In this document: in pieces, positions 33,933-44,345 of the stretch | Layout of the letters: every line of letters begins with the position of its first letter | Numbering within the stretch: the first letter of the stretch is position 1 | The notes under the pieces: generated by a model | Told to the model about the DNA's origin: nothing | What the model saw: the letters and a program-made list of their open reading frames with translations, nothing else | The model's database searches: none | Translations under genes and position numbers: made by a program | DNA from: Locusta migratoria | Taxonomy: Eukaryota; Arthropoda; Insecta; Orthoptera; Acrididae | Length of the DNA stretch: 64,000 nucleotides | NCBI GenBank assembly: GCA_026315105.1 | Contig: CM048755.1 | Span: 217,794,333-217,858,332 of the forward strand | Direction: 5' to 3'

Positions 33933-34482
33933 TATCTCATAAACTATGTGTCGTACTATGATATACAATTGTAACGTCATGCCGAATGCCGCACATTCTC
34001 TTAATGAACTGCGGATACGCGATAATTTTTCCTTTCATCATTATTCTGGGGTTGTCAGAAAAAAAAAGTTTTTTAATTATGTGTACGGTTTGTTGCAAGT
34101 AAATAAGTGTTCTCATTCTCAAATAGTGGATGAATAAAGTGTCGACATTCATCCGTCGCATAATGGGTCAGTTTTCACTGTTTATGACGTCATACTTCCT
34201 GAACTATGGGTCGTTACCCCAGTAGCCGTTGATTCTTGACTGTGAAGAATATTTGTATTTGTATGTAACATCGTTGAAATCGGTATATGAATTTAGAAGC
34301 AGATGTAGAACGGTGTCGCATGATGTGGCAGCTTTTTGTGAATTTCATAGTTTATGATGTCACGGCTCCTGAACTTTGTCGCAGGTGGTTGTTACCTCTG
34401 CAGCGATTGTTGTCTGATAGTAAGAAGTATTTGTACAAGGTTTGCTTTAAATCGGCCCAGTAGTTTTGGTGATGTGAAACAT

Positions 34483-34507
34483 ACATGCATACATACATAC
34501 ATACATC
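34483..34507 (+). repeat. CATA microsatellite
   Basis: About six copies of a CATA-type unit (CATGCATACATACATACATA) directly after the tandem repeat. Confidence 0.8.
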
Positions 34508-34812
34508 GCTACATAAATTTTTATAATATTTTGAGGCTTTTGTATTCCAACCTGTTCAACTCGAAAGAAGATCTACTCGTAATATTGGCCGCCTGCCTTC
34601 TGCATGATTTCATGTCACGTTTATATGAGCTGTCGTATTGTATTGTTTTATTAAAAATATTTACATCTACGTTTCTGCGGAGCGATTTCACTATCTTCTC
34701 ATTTTAGGGAACGGAGTTACAATTGAGTTCATTCATATTTCTAAACACTGCACTGAAAAGAAATTTCAATGTTGTGCAGGTATTATTAAATGTAGTGAAA
34801 CTAAATTAATAT

Positions 34813-34947
34813 GTTAATGTTAAAGGTGAAGCATTGAATTAAAATATGTGCTGCGGCCGGTAATCGAACCCGGAACCATGGAGGTCCGGGTTCGATTCCC
34901 TACCGCAGCACAAATTCTAATTCAATGCTTCACCTTTGTCTTTAATG
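34813..34947. repeat. tRNA T-arm hairpin (small foldback element)
   Basis: Arms of about 60 bp pair around a short centre (ACCATGGAGGT). The left arm reads AAAGGTGAAGCATTGAATTA, then GTGCTGCGG and ATCGAACCCGG; the right arm reverse-complemented reads the same with few changes. Each strand carries a B-box string (GGGTTCGATTCCC on +, GGGTTCGATTACC on -). No A box is seen. TSD not identified. Confidence 0.82.
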
Positions 34948-35326
34948 TCTTTTCAATTTCGGCACGCAAAACAGTCTCTGGATATATAAATTTATAATTA
35001 TAATGATATAAACTAATACAGTATTCTTCCCATTGAGAGAGCATGGGAACATGAACACAACAATTTCCAACGTTTTTGTTTATTCTTCATTATTAGAGGA
35101 GCATTCTATTAGCAGAATAGTGAATGGATTTTCAGACAACAATTGTGAAGCGTTTTATGTTCATATATCTATTAAATATAATTACAAACTATTTAGAAAA
35201 CCGAAACCAGTTAAATAGAGTCCTTTTCAAACCTAATTCAGGAAAAACATTCGCAGCGTGATTATAGTACTTATAATGCTTTCCTTAAAACGTTCCTATA
35301 GCTCTGTGAAAACCACTTTACGTTAC

Positions 35327-35527
35327 AAAAAATGTTCAAATGTTTGTATAGCTTATTGGAGTTAACTACGGGGTCATCAGTCCCTAAACTTACAAACTAC
35401 TTATGAACTAGCTAATCCTAAGGACGGCACAAATATCCTTGTCCGAGGGGGGATTCGAACCCCCGACCGTAGTGACTGTGCCGACCGTGACTGTAGCGCC
35501 ACAGTCCCCTCGGCCACCGCGGCCGGC
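35327..35527 (-). mobile_element. SINE-A, full length
   Basis: Complete head (GCCGGCCGCGGTGGCCGAGG on minus) and tail with a few substitutions. TSD is short or decayed (ACTTTACG / TCTTTACA). Confidence 0.88.
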
Positions 35528-35559
35528 TTTTCTTTACAGCACTTCAAACAAAGTACTAT

Positions 35560-35800
35560 CATTAACAGGCAGCCCGGGTGGCTGATAAGAGGAATGAGAA
35601 TATCGCGTAGAAGAAAGCGGGATTTTTATCAGTATGCTAAACGCAGTCAGCATGAAGCTGCAGTAGCCCAATACAAACAAACATAGTAAGGTTCTGAGAA
35701 AAGGCATTAAGAAGGCAAAAAGAATGTGGTACGCAAAAAGAATCGCTAATCCTGAGGATAATAAAACCTGGTCACCAGCACAAAGTTGAGGATATAAAGT
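35560..35800 (+). pseudogene. LINE fragment: region between endonuclease and RT
   Basis: Reads KRDFYQYAKRSQHEAAVAQY, then KVLRKGIKKAKRMWYAKRIA and NPEDNKTW. This is the linker typical of CR1/jockey-like LINEs ahead of the RT (KxxRxxYxxY...IxxAKRxYYxxxIxxxxNxxKTW). Only about 80 codons. Confidence 0.55.
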
Positions 35801-35843
35801 CAGTACATTTTGTAAATATTTCTTTTACTGATAAGGCAGATAT

Positions 35844-36310
35844 ACGAAGCGCGTCCAGAAAGTAAGTTCCGTTTGGTTATATAAAACGAACGGGTACAGA
35901 TACAGAAAAAATTATGATTGTACAAAAATCTACAACTTTTAAACTACTTTTCTACATAGCTTCCGGAATTTTGTAGGCAATTGTCATAGCATGGCACAAG
36001 GTTTTGTGTGCCTTTTTCATAGGCACAGGCCGCCTGTGTTTTCAACCACGTGGTAACATGTTCTTTCAGCTCATCATCATCGTTGAAGTATTGTCCACCA
36101 AGGACAGATTTTAGGTGTAAGAAGAAGATAACTGTCAAAAGATTTTTTTTTTTTCACGATAATGCCTGACCTCACACACCGAATGTGACCAAACAATTTT
36201 TACGGAAATTTCAATGGGACCTGTTTGATCATCCTCCATACAGCTCGGTCTCTCTCCTAGTGACCTTCATCTCTTCTTACACATAAAATCTGTTTAACAA
36301 CAAGAAAAAT
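35844..36310. pseudogene. Two mariner transposase pieces in opposite orientation
   Basis: The minus-strand piece (36140 down to 35940) reads FFLHLKSVLGGQYFNDDDEL, then GTQNLVPCYDNCLQNSGSYV and a stop. Its terminal repeat is near 35846, where TACGAAGCGCGTCCAGAAAG on the + strand suits a mariner end after TA. The + strand piece (36150-36300) reads HDNA, stop, PHTPNVTKQFLRKFQWDLFD, HPPYSS and then LHLFLHIKSV after a frameshift. Both pieces contain the FLHLKSV region, so about 36 bp is present twice, inverted. This marks a rearranged or inverted junction near 36140-36150. Both are dead. Confidence 0.75.
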
Positions 36311-36777
36311 GACGATGTAAACAGTGCTGTTTCACAGCAAAAATTGCACTGAAGACCATTAAACATAACAACACGCCACAAACAAACAAGCAGCAACACC
36401 ACAGCTCAAATATGACAGGCTGTCAAAACTTGTCATTCCACTAGTAATGCACATACAAATCCTGCGAATGACACAATAAAATAAACACCAGAAACCCGCG
36501 GAAGATGGTACAATAAGTGCCGAAACTAGTTTGGGTATTAAAACAAAAAAAGTGTCTTGCATAAGTCGGAATCAACCACAAATCTAATATTGCAAGCACG
36601 GAAGACACAAGAGCTGCACCATCACAAGATGATCAACTATAAGTTTTACTTCATCAATTTCTATACCTTTGTAACAATCTAATATACTGCCTCGTTCCAT
36701 GACCCTGGAGACTTTCTCTTCAATTTGGTCCTGCGGAACGTAATAAATATGAATAAAATTGATATATAAAGGGTACC
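36311..36777. other. No gene recognised
   Basis: Non-coding sequence between the mariner pieces and the LINE. Confidence 0.4.
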
Positions 36778-39190
36778 ATGAACGACTCTGAAAGCTGGCT
36801 GACGCCAGAGATAAGTTCGGCCGAAATTTTTACAAAGGGCGAAATGGTCTTCAGAAAGGATAGATCAAATATAAAAGGGGGTGACGTGTTTATTGCTGTT
36901 ACAATCGGTTTATCCTGCAGTGAAATGAGGCATATATTTCCTGTGAGTTGGTATGGGTAGAGGTTATACCTGACAACCGGAATAATTGGTTCTTTTTATG
37001 GGCCCCCTGTCTCCGACGACGCAATTGTCGAAATGTTCAAAGAAAGCTTGAATCACATTTCAAACAGGTACCCGAAGCATACTGTTATAATCGGTGGCGG
37101 CTTTAATTTACCTTCGATATGTTGGCATAAATACGTATTAAAAACCGGAGGCAAATATAAAACATCGTCCGAACCAGTTCTGAATGCTTTTTCTGAAAAC
37201 TACTTAGAACAATTAGTTCATGAACCCACCAGAATAGTAAATGGTTGCGAAAATACCCTTGACCTCCTAACAACAAATAATCCTGAGGAAGTAAAGAGAA
37301 TCAAAACAGATACAGGATTAGCGAACATAGAGTTGTAGTAGCGAGACTGAATATCGAAATTCCCAAATGCACCAAAAATAAACGAAAAATATATTTATTC
37401 AAAAGAGCAGATTCAACAGAGCAGATTCAAAAGAGCAGATAAAAATTCTCTTCACGCTTTTCTGAGTGGTAGTCTGTCTTTCAAAACTAAAAAGGCGAGT
37501 GTAGCTCAGTTGTGACTTACTTTCAAACACATAATATCATTTGAAGTCGACAGATTTACAGCAAATAAATTAATAAAAGAGGGGCCTACTCCCCGTGGTA
37601 CACAAAACAGGGGGGGGGGGGGTTCGAATCCCCCCTCGGGCATGGATATTTGTGCCGTCCTAGTTCGTAAGTAGTTCATAAGTAGTTTGTTGTAAGTTTA
37701 GGGACTGATGACCCCTTAGTTAAGTCCCATAGACAATATAAACATTTGAACATTTTTTTAACACAAAACAGGTGAGATCACTTTTGCAGAAGCAAATGAA
37801 AACGCATGCAAAATTTAAACAGATTCCTCAGGACTGGCAATCTTTTAGAGAAACTCGCAAACTAGTTTCGAATTCAATGCGAGAAGCTTGTGATAGTTTC
37901 TACAACGAAATCCTGTCTCGTAATCTCGTAATCCAAATAAATTCTAGTCATAGCCTATGTGAAGTACACTAGCGGCAAAATACAAACAATACCTTCACTA
38001 CGCGTTAGCAATTGTAATACTGCCGATGACAGTACTGCTAAAGCAGAATTGCTAAATACAGTTTTCCGAAATTCTTTCACCAAAGAAGACCAAGTGAACA
38101 CTCCAGAATTCTAACCAAGAACAGCTGCCAGCATGAGAAATTTAGAAATAGATGTTCCTGGAGTAGTAAAACAACTTAAGTCACTAAACAAAAACAAATC
38201 TTCCGGGCCAGATTGTATACCAACTAGATTCCTCTCAGGGTATGCTGATGCAATAGCGCCATACTTAGCTATCATATACAACCGATACTCAGCGAAAGAT
38301 CCGTACCCAAAGACTGGGAAGTTGCCCAAGTCGCTCCAATATTCAAGAAAGAGCATAGGAGTGATCCCCAGAATTACATGCCCATCTCACTGACGTCGAC
38401 TTGCAGTAGGATTTTGGAACATACACTTTGTTCGAACATTATGAACTACCTCGAAGACAACGACCTACTAACCAATAGTCAACACGGATTCAGTAAGTAT
38501 CGCTCTTGCAAAACACAACTTACCCTTTATTCACATGAAGTGATAAGAGCCATCTACAAGAGATCTCAGATCGATTCCATATTTCTGGATTTCCGAAACG
38601 TTTTGACACTGTACCTCACAAGCGGCCTCTAATTAAATTGCGTGCTTATGGAATATCGCCCCAATTGTGCGATTGGATTCGCAATTTCCTATGAAAAAGG
38701 ACACAGTTCTTAGTAATTGACGGTAAGTCATCGAGTGAAACAAAAATTTCTACTTGGTGCGAAAATTGGCAATTACCACCAGGCGGAACTGACGGAAGAC
38801 ATTGAGAAGGTTCAGAGGAGGCCAGCTCGTTTTGTTTTATCACGTTACGGGGGGGAAAGCGTCACGGAAATGTTGCACGATTTGAGGTGGAAATCATTAA
38901 AAGAACGACGTTATTCGTTGCGGCGAGATCTATTTGCGAAATTTCAATCACCGACTTTTACTTCTGAATGTGAAAATATTTTGCTAGCACCCACCTACAT
39001 AGGGAAACATGACCATCCCAATAAAATAAGAGAAATCAGATCGAAAACGGAAAGATTTAGGTGTTTTTTCTTCCCGCGCGCTATTACAGAATGGAACGGT
39101 AGAGAAAGGTTATGAAAGTGGTTAATGAACCCTCTGCCAGGCACTTAAATGTGATTTGTAGAGTATTTGTATAGATGTAGATTACGCCAT
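36778..39190 (+). pseudogene. CR1/jockey-like LINE: endonuclease plus degraded RT
   Basis: Endonuclease: ESWLTPEISSAEIFTKGEMV, FRKDRSNIKGGDVFIAV, and, after a frameshift, FYGPPVSDDA and HTVIIGGGFNLPSICW, where GGGFN replaces the family GGDFN catalytic Asp. It continues VHEPTRIVNGCENTLDLLTT. RT: QLKSLNKNKSSGPDCIPTRF, PISLTSTCSRILEHTLC, LTNSQHGFSKYRSCKTQL and IFLDFRNV (family FLDFxKAFDxV). The palm with FADD is deleted: near 38745 the frame jumps to WCENWQL-like then LTEDIEKVQRRPARFVLSR. C-terminus SLKERRYSLRRDLFAKFQ and FFFPRAITEWN; the 3' tail is near TTTGTATAGATGTAGAT. A 5'-truncated SINE interrupts it at 37612-37760. Confidence 0.85.
37612..37760 (+). mobile_element. SINE-A, 5'-truncated, inside the LINE
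   Basis: Begins in the G run of the T-arm (G14 at 37609-37622, then TTCGAATCCCCCC) and runs to the tail. TSD ACACAAAACAGG at 37600-37611 and 37761-37772. The tail carries a 3-bp TTG duplication in GTAGTTTGTTGTAAG. Confidence 0.9.
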
Positions 39191-39783
39191 ACTTATCAGA
39201 CTTGGTCTCGTTTGAGAAGATGCGATTCATGTCTACATGTACAACACGAAATACGGAATTATCAAAAACTGTATCAGCAATTCAGTACGTCATTAATATG
39301 CTAAAGCACGTTGCTATAAGGTAATGCTTACGGATGCAGCAATGTTGACAATAAAAGCAGTGTGCCTCTGGAATGACCAGACTTCCCGCAGGCACGGGTG
39401 GTAGGGACGGTCGTTAGTCTTGGCGTTGGCGGGCGCTGGCAGAAGTTGCCGGGGGTGGACATGTGCGGTCTAGGCGGTTTCCCGCGGAAGGCCTAAATCG
39501 CCTGCGCCGTGTACCTGCGATGGTGAACGGGTAAAGGATTAGTGGCCCTTCCTGGCAGGGAAGACGCCCTGGCCCCGCTCCTACACCGAGTGAAGGCTTA
39601 CGGCTCTCCGTGTTGCTACCGACACGGTTCCGCAAACGCATTGCAACCGCAGCACCTGGTCCTAATCGTCTTACCTGCTTCTGAGAACTTTGAGACACTG
39701 TGTCGAGTATGCTGTTGAATAGTAGGGACACGTATTCATGTCATTCATCACTACAGCTGCTGTGACAGCAGAAATTACGTAGT

Positions 39784-39829
<46 letters not shown>

Positions 39830-40246
39830 TGTGTTTGTAGGCAAGGCGCGCGTGCAGTTTCGTCGTAGGGGTACATTATTCTGTTGTGTCCTTGATGCTT
39901 TGGCGCACTCTATTCGTTTCCTAAATGTATTTCAACCATGTGGGACGTTTGAGATATATACTGAACATGTGATTTTATGTGTTTGCTCACTGTTGGCCCC
40001 AACTAGTACACAACTTAGTAGATACCTCGAGTTTAATAACAAAGCAGAACAGCTGGATGGCTGTCGGAATAGAAGCACGATCACAGCAGAAATTATTTCG
40101 ACGCTGCCAGTCCCGGAGACTTGAGTCGGATACCGTTCAGAAGCGCAGTACTCGTGCGTACACAGAAGCCAGAACAGAAGGACGGAAAAAATATTACACT
40201 ACTGCTACCACCATGGGCTCCACCTGAACAACTGCAAATGGAATGG
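39191..40246. other. Unassigned; GC-rich block and TG microsatellite
   Basis: 39414-39700 is GC-rich with no readable domain. A (TG)n/(GT)n run of about 45 bp lies at 39785-39829. No gene recognised. Confidence 0.45.
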
Positions 40247-40436
40247 GCCGCGGCGGAGTGGCCAAGCTCATTGAGGCACTATGCTCCGATGCGCGAGGCC
40301 GTTCCCCGTCGGGGTGTTCAAATCCCCCCTCAGAAATGGATGTTTGTGCTGTCTTTAGTATATTTCATAAATAGTTTGTAAGTTCAGGGATTAATGAACC
40401 CGCAGTAAAGTCCCTTAAGCTTAACAAACAACACAA
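40247..40436 (+). mobile_element. SINE-C (variant head)
   Basis: Head GCCGCGGCGGAGTGGCCAAG with CATTGAGGCACTATGC, B box GGTGTTCAAATCC, shared tail. TSD CAAATGGAATGG / CAAGTGGAATGG at 40235-40246 and 40437-40448. Sister of 12666-12860. Confidence 0.9.
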
Positions 40437-40687
40437 CAAGTGGAATGGTGTTATGATGAAACGCCCGTGAAATTCCTTAATATTAAGAAATATTAGGAGA
40501 CAGATCAAAAGTTGTTGCACTTTAAGCTTCAGTGTAGTGAAACAACTGTCGTCAACAACAGCAAGCACAGATCCAGATTATGGTAAGGAAAAACAATCAG
40601 TGTAAATGTTGAAAAATTCAAAATTTCTCTATAAAATACTCTCCACTCCCTTATGGGCCGGCTGGTACAGCAACCAATAAAATTGTT

Positions 40688-41085
40688 TAGCAGTAAAAGA
40701 CACTCGTGATTGCAACTTTTTTTTACTTCTTTTAATTTTTTTTCGCCTTTCACCCTTGTGGGGCATCCTCAGAAAGTCTTAAAATATCACATCGTATGAG
40801 TGGAAGTAAAACAATTGCTAGCCACAATCTGGCAGTGTCAAATCAGTAAAACTAGGATTGGTTGACGAAATCCGTCAGCTCTGTTTTAGGAATCTGACGG
40901 GTTTTGTCAACCATATCCCAGTTTTAATGATTTGAAGCTGCCAGATTGTGGCTAGCAATTGTTTTACTTCTATTCATCCCATGTAATATTTTAAGACTTT
41001 CTGATGATGCCCTACAAGAGTGAAACGCGTAATAAATAAATAAATAATAAAAAAGTTGCAACCACGACTGTATTTTACTGCTAAT
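40688..41085. repeat. Palindrome with hammerhead-like arms
   Basis: Arms of about 190 bp (40688-40885 and 40896-41085): GCAGTAAAAGACACTCGTG...TTGCAACTTTTTT on the left matches the reverse complement of GTTGCAACCACGACTGTATT at the right. The loop is only about 10 bases. Right arm, + strand: CTGATGA (41001-41007), TGCCCTACAAGAGT, GAAA (41022-41025), CGCGTA. Left arm, - strand: CTGAGGA (40772-40766), TGCCCCACAAGGGT, GAAA, GGCG. Stem II is 3-4 bp (CCC/GGG) in the left arm and mismatched in the right; stem I is weak. Likely a decayed, inverted Penelope-type terminal repeat. Confidence 0.7.
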
Positions 41086-43543
41086 CAAATTTAGCGTTAT
41101 TGTCGTAGTTCTCTTTCAATCCTGTTTGGAGAAATTTAAAATTGTGTAATTTTATCACTATTTTTTTTAAAATTTATGCTTGAAGACAGCCTGATTTTCT
41201 TTTCCTCTCCATTGTATAACACTTTTCAACATTTTTTAAATTCAGTTTTGAATTTTCCACCTGTTTTTATGTTTTGCGTCTCTATTTGTCTAATGTTTCT
41301 TTGCTGAATACTGAGTTGATTGTCCCGCTGCTACCCCACCACCCTGCCCATATGGTGCGAGGGGGGACGAAATAACAATAAAGTAAAAAAAGGAGAGGGA
41401 ATGAGGAGCGCCAGCAGTCGTGGCATGTTCACTTCGCCACAAAGGGCAGGATGGCGCACCTCATACTGACACAAGTGTGAAAGATCACTTGATTTCATAG
41501 TGTGGTGTGGATTGCATGCTGTGCCGCGGCTTCCGTCATGTTTCGCTTCCCTAGTCCCCAAATCAAATTCGTACGATTATAGGTGTTCGGTTACCTAATT
41601 TAGCAATTCAACCGCGATCGTTTCTCTTCATTAGAGATGCCAAAAGACAAAATCCGATGCCTGTTTTCCCCCACAACTATTTATACGCTTTACAGTGTTG
41701 TTCACAACATTGTCCTTGGAATATAGGTATTGTTGATAAATAACGGCCGACTTGTTAACAATTTGTTATATAGGAAATCGCATTCGTTAATATCAATTGT
41801 ATGATAATTATCGCTATATATGAAGCGCTATCTGTTCGTCATTCAGAGCACTTATTTAATTTAATAAAACCCCATGTCATTCGAAACACGTGTGTCAATT
41901 TTTATATTCTACCTATATTAATCCGTGAAGTATTAACATTTCAATGTTAACAGACTTTTCGGTCACTCTGTACTTGGATTTTTAGGCGCGTAACTCCAGA
42001 AAGAAACAGCACTATGGATAAAATGATTGTTGTGCGGAAAGAAACTTGCCACCTGACACTCAGTGAAGCAGACTTGGCGGGATCTGAGAACACAAGTCTG
42101 CACTTAACGGCAGGATACGTTTCTGCGAAAAGCCGTGAGACAACGTTTAACGCTTAAAGAGACAGGTACTTGTAGCTTTGTTCAGCACTGAGGAAGTCCC
42201 TAATGGCATACAATGCATGAAACCACGAAACATTTGCATGAATACAACTGAAAGATTCCTAACGTTGATGACGTAATTATGTCTGGCCTCATATGTCTTA
42301 GTAAATGTGGCGCACAAAAGTTAGCTCGCATTGGCTGCAGCTACGAGTGATTAAGAAATTGGCATTGCTTGAGCGGATTACCATTGATTTTATAGCAATG
42401 CTGAGCGTATTTTACAATTCTGCCCCAGAAATTAGATGCGAATTTTTCCACAATAAAATATGATGGAAACGTGAAGTTCTCGTAATTTTAGAACACGTGT
42501 TTAGTTTTAAACTGCTTTTGTAACTTTCTTGGATAAGTTTGATAACAAAGGAGCCTCCCTTATCTTTACATACATATATTGTCATGTATCAAATGAAAAG
42601 AAAGGGTTAGACACATGCAAAATACATTGCCTTGTTCTGCTCTTGTATGACTTCACTCTTTCCAGTAAAATCGAACTTCCTTGCACCTTAATTACTTTTT
42701 AGCTATCCATTCCCTCTTCTAGATGCCACTAGAATTTCCAACAAAACTTCATATCATTCCCTCGTGATCACTTCTTCACAACCATTTACTATATTTTGAT
42801 GGTTCGCTTGCTTCAATAACAGCGACGCAACACGACGTTAACAGGATGTATTTTAGTTTCTTTACTTCCCAGTACACCGAAATTGAAGTCTATTTTGGAA
42901 CCTCAGAATTTTTAAATATACCTTCCGTAGCAGAATTTGTGAATTTAAAACCTAGTTTCCGCAGTTTAGACAAAACAGAACGTTACTCACAATGCTTTTC
43001 AAACATAAAAACGAAATACAAAATTAATTCTTCCACAAATGATGTGAATGAATTTCGCCTCTGAAATTTGAGCGAGATAATTGTACACACAAATACAGTG
43101 TTGTCCACTAACTGTTTGAATATGAGTTATCTAGTGAGTGACTGGAATTATCTGATTATTTTCATTCCAGGGACTCTGGAAAAAAGCTTAACATATTAGC
43201 CATCGATGACTTCGCTTCAGGAAAGTTGTGTAGCTCTATTTCACAACCGACAGAAGAAAGAAGACCGTTTTATTAATACCTTTAAAAATTAAACTTTAAA
43301 AACTCCTGCTACAATATTAAGAGAATCATATACACTCTCATACATCATAATAAATATAAACAGGAAAAACTTCGTCTGTTAGATGCCACCTACAGTGCTG
43401 GCCACCCACGCACACCATAGCGGCGCGTATTAATTACATGAAATGTATTTGTTTTAATCTTGACGCTTGCAACTTTACATTTGTAACTTGAACATGAGCT
43501 CTGTTGTTCAAGAACCTTTGTCCATATCATGTAACAAAACAAA
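41086..43543. other. No gene recognised
   Basis: 2.4 kb of AT-rich non-coding DNA. A weak CTGAGGA...GAAA arrangement at 42189-42225 was not accepted as a ribozyme. Confidence 0.45.
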
Positions 43544-43598
43544 AATTACCTCTGATGAAGACTTCGTTAGTTGAAGTCGAAACCATGGTTAAGTAATT
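43544..43598 (+). ncRNA. Hammerhead ribozyme motif (type I, short stem III)
   Basis: 5' to 3': stem I strand AATTACCT (43544-43551), core CTGATGA (43552-43558), one A, stem II GACTTC-GTTAGTT-GAAGTC (6 of 6 pairs), core GAAA (43579-43582), short stem III CCATGG, TT as the U-H position, stem I partner AAGTAATT (43591-43598). Stem I pairs at 7 of 8 positions with one C-A mismatch. An alternative is a plain hairpin, GGTTAA-GTAA-TTAACC, overlapping the 3' half. The sequence is unrelated to the 8675-8720 motif apart from the core, so two lineages appear to be present. Confidence 0.72.
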
Positions 43599-44184
43599 AA
43601 CCTGTAAATTTGCAACCGATCAGCTGTATTTCTGAATGTAAATCCTTCACGAACGGTTGCTGTCTCAACAGCCATGTTTAAAATTGTAAAAATAGGGAAA
43701 ATTTAATTTTTAAAAAACTTTTTTCATTCACAACCTGTATGGTCTTTGTTTCTATATTTTTAATCGAATGCACCTTAAGCGGTCAGACGATACGTGGTAA
43801 ACTAGTGTTACATGTTATTCAGTGATATTGATACAGTACAAAGATCGTCCATATTTCGACGAGCTCGCGTCCTTCAAGTTCCGGAAATGAACTGTAAATT
43901 GTCCATTCGCAGGTGGAAAATGATTCCATAGGGTCTGAAATGAATTGTATAACAACTTGAAATATGTACAGGATATCTCTGAAGGCAGTTACCATTAACA
44001 TAATTCATTTGCTTGTAATACATTCGCTTTTACAGTCTACAATTACGAATATTTTTCTCCTATCATTACGATATGAAATTTATATAAACGCCATCTATTA
44101 ACCCGATTTTATTGCATAGCGTTTAAGTCTACTTGATAAAAGTATAGCCTGTGTCACTTAATTAGCTTTCTTTCATGCTCACAG
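43599..44184. other. Probable intron sequence upstream of the EGF exon
   Basis: No repeat recognised. It ends in a pyrimidine-rich tract and acceptor (CTTTCTTTCATGCTCACAG). Confidence 0.5.
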
Positions 44185-44345
44185 CAACTCCAGTGGCACG
44201 TACTTGTGCTCCTGCGTGGAAGGATACTTCGGGATGAACTGCGAGCACTTCAACCCATGTTCCAGTTCGCCATGTCAGCACGGTTCCGTCTGCGTCAATA
44301 TTGACAACACCAAATACAAATGTAACTGCATTTCTGGATATACCG
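44185..44345 (+). CDS. Internal exon of an EGF-repeat protein
   Basis: Reads NSSGTYLCSCVEGYFGMNCE, then HFNPCSSSPCQHGSVCVNID and NTKYKCNCISGYTG. The first segment is the C-terminal half of one EGF-like module (C-x-C...GYxGxNCE); the second is a nearly complete module (C-x4-C...G-x-C...Y-x-C-x-C-x-x-GYTG). The acceptor is TTTCATGCTCACAG before 44185 and the donor GGTAAAT starts at 44346. Entry is phase 2 and exit phase 1, with no in-frame stop. It is an extracellular adhesion or signalling type domain (as in Notch, Crumbs, Fat and similar proteins); which gene cannot be decided from one exon. This is the only intact host coding sequence I can defend. Confidence 0.85.

Larger units (their letters stand above)
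33160..34480 (+). repeat. Diverged tandem repeat, period about 168 bp, interrupted by SINEs
   Basis: A motif like CATAGTTTATGACGTCATA, then CTCCTGAACTATGTGTCGTA recurs near 33220, 33390/33935, 34172 and 34338. Neighbouring units are about 168 bp apart (33220 to 33390, and 34172 to 34338). The unit at 33390 is split by a SINE pair (33413-33932). The array ends in AATCGGCCCAGTAGTTTTGG and a CATA microsatellite at 34483-34507, as in many insect retroelement 3' ends. Confidence 0.6.

Noticed and set aside
42186..42230. CTGAGGA...GAAACC string resembling a hammerhead
   Set aside because: Only an internal GCAT/ATGC pairing is found; stem I and a proper stem III are missing.
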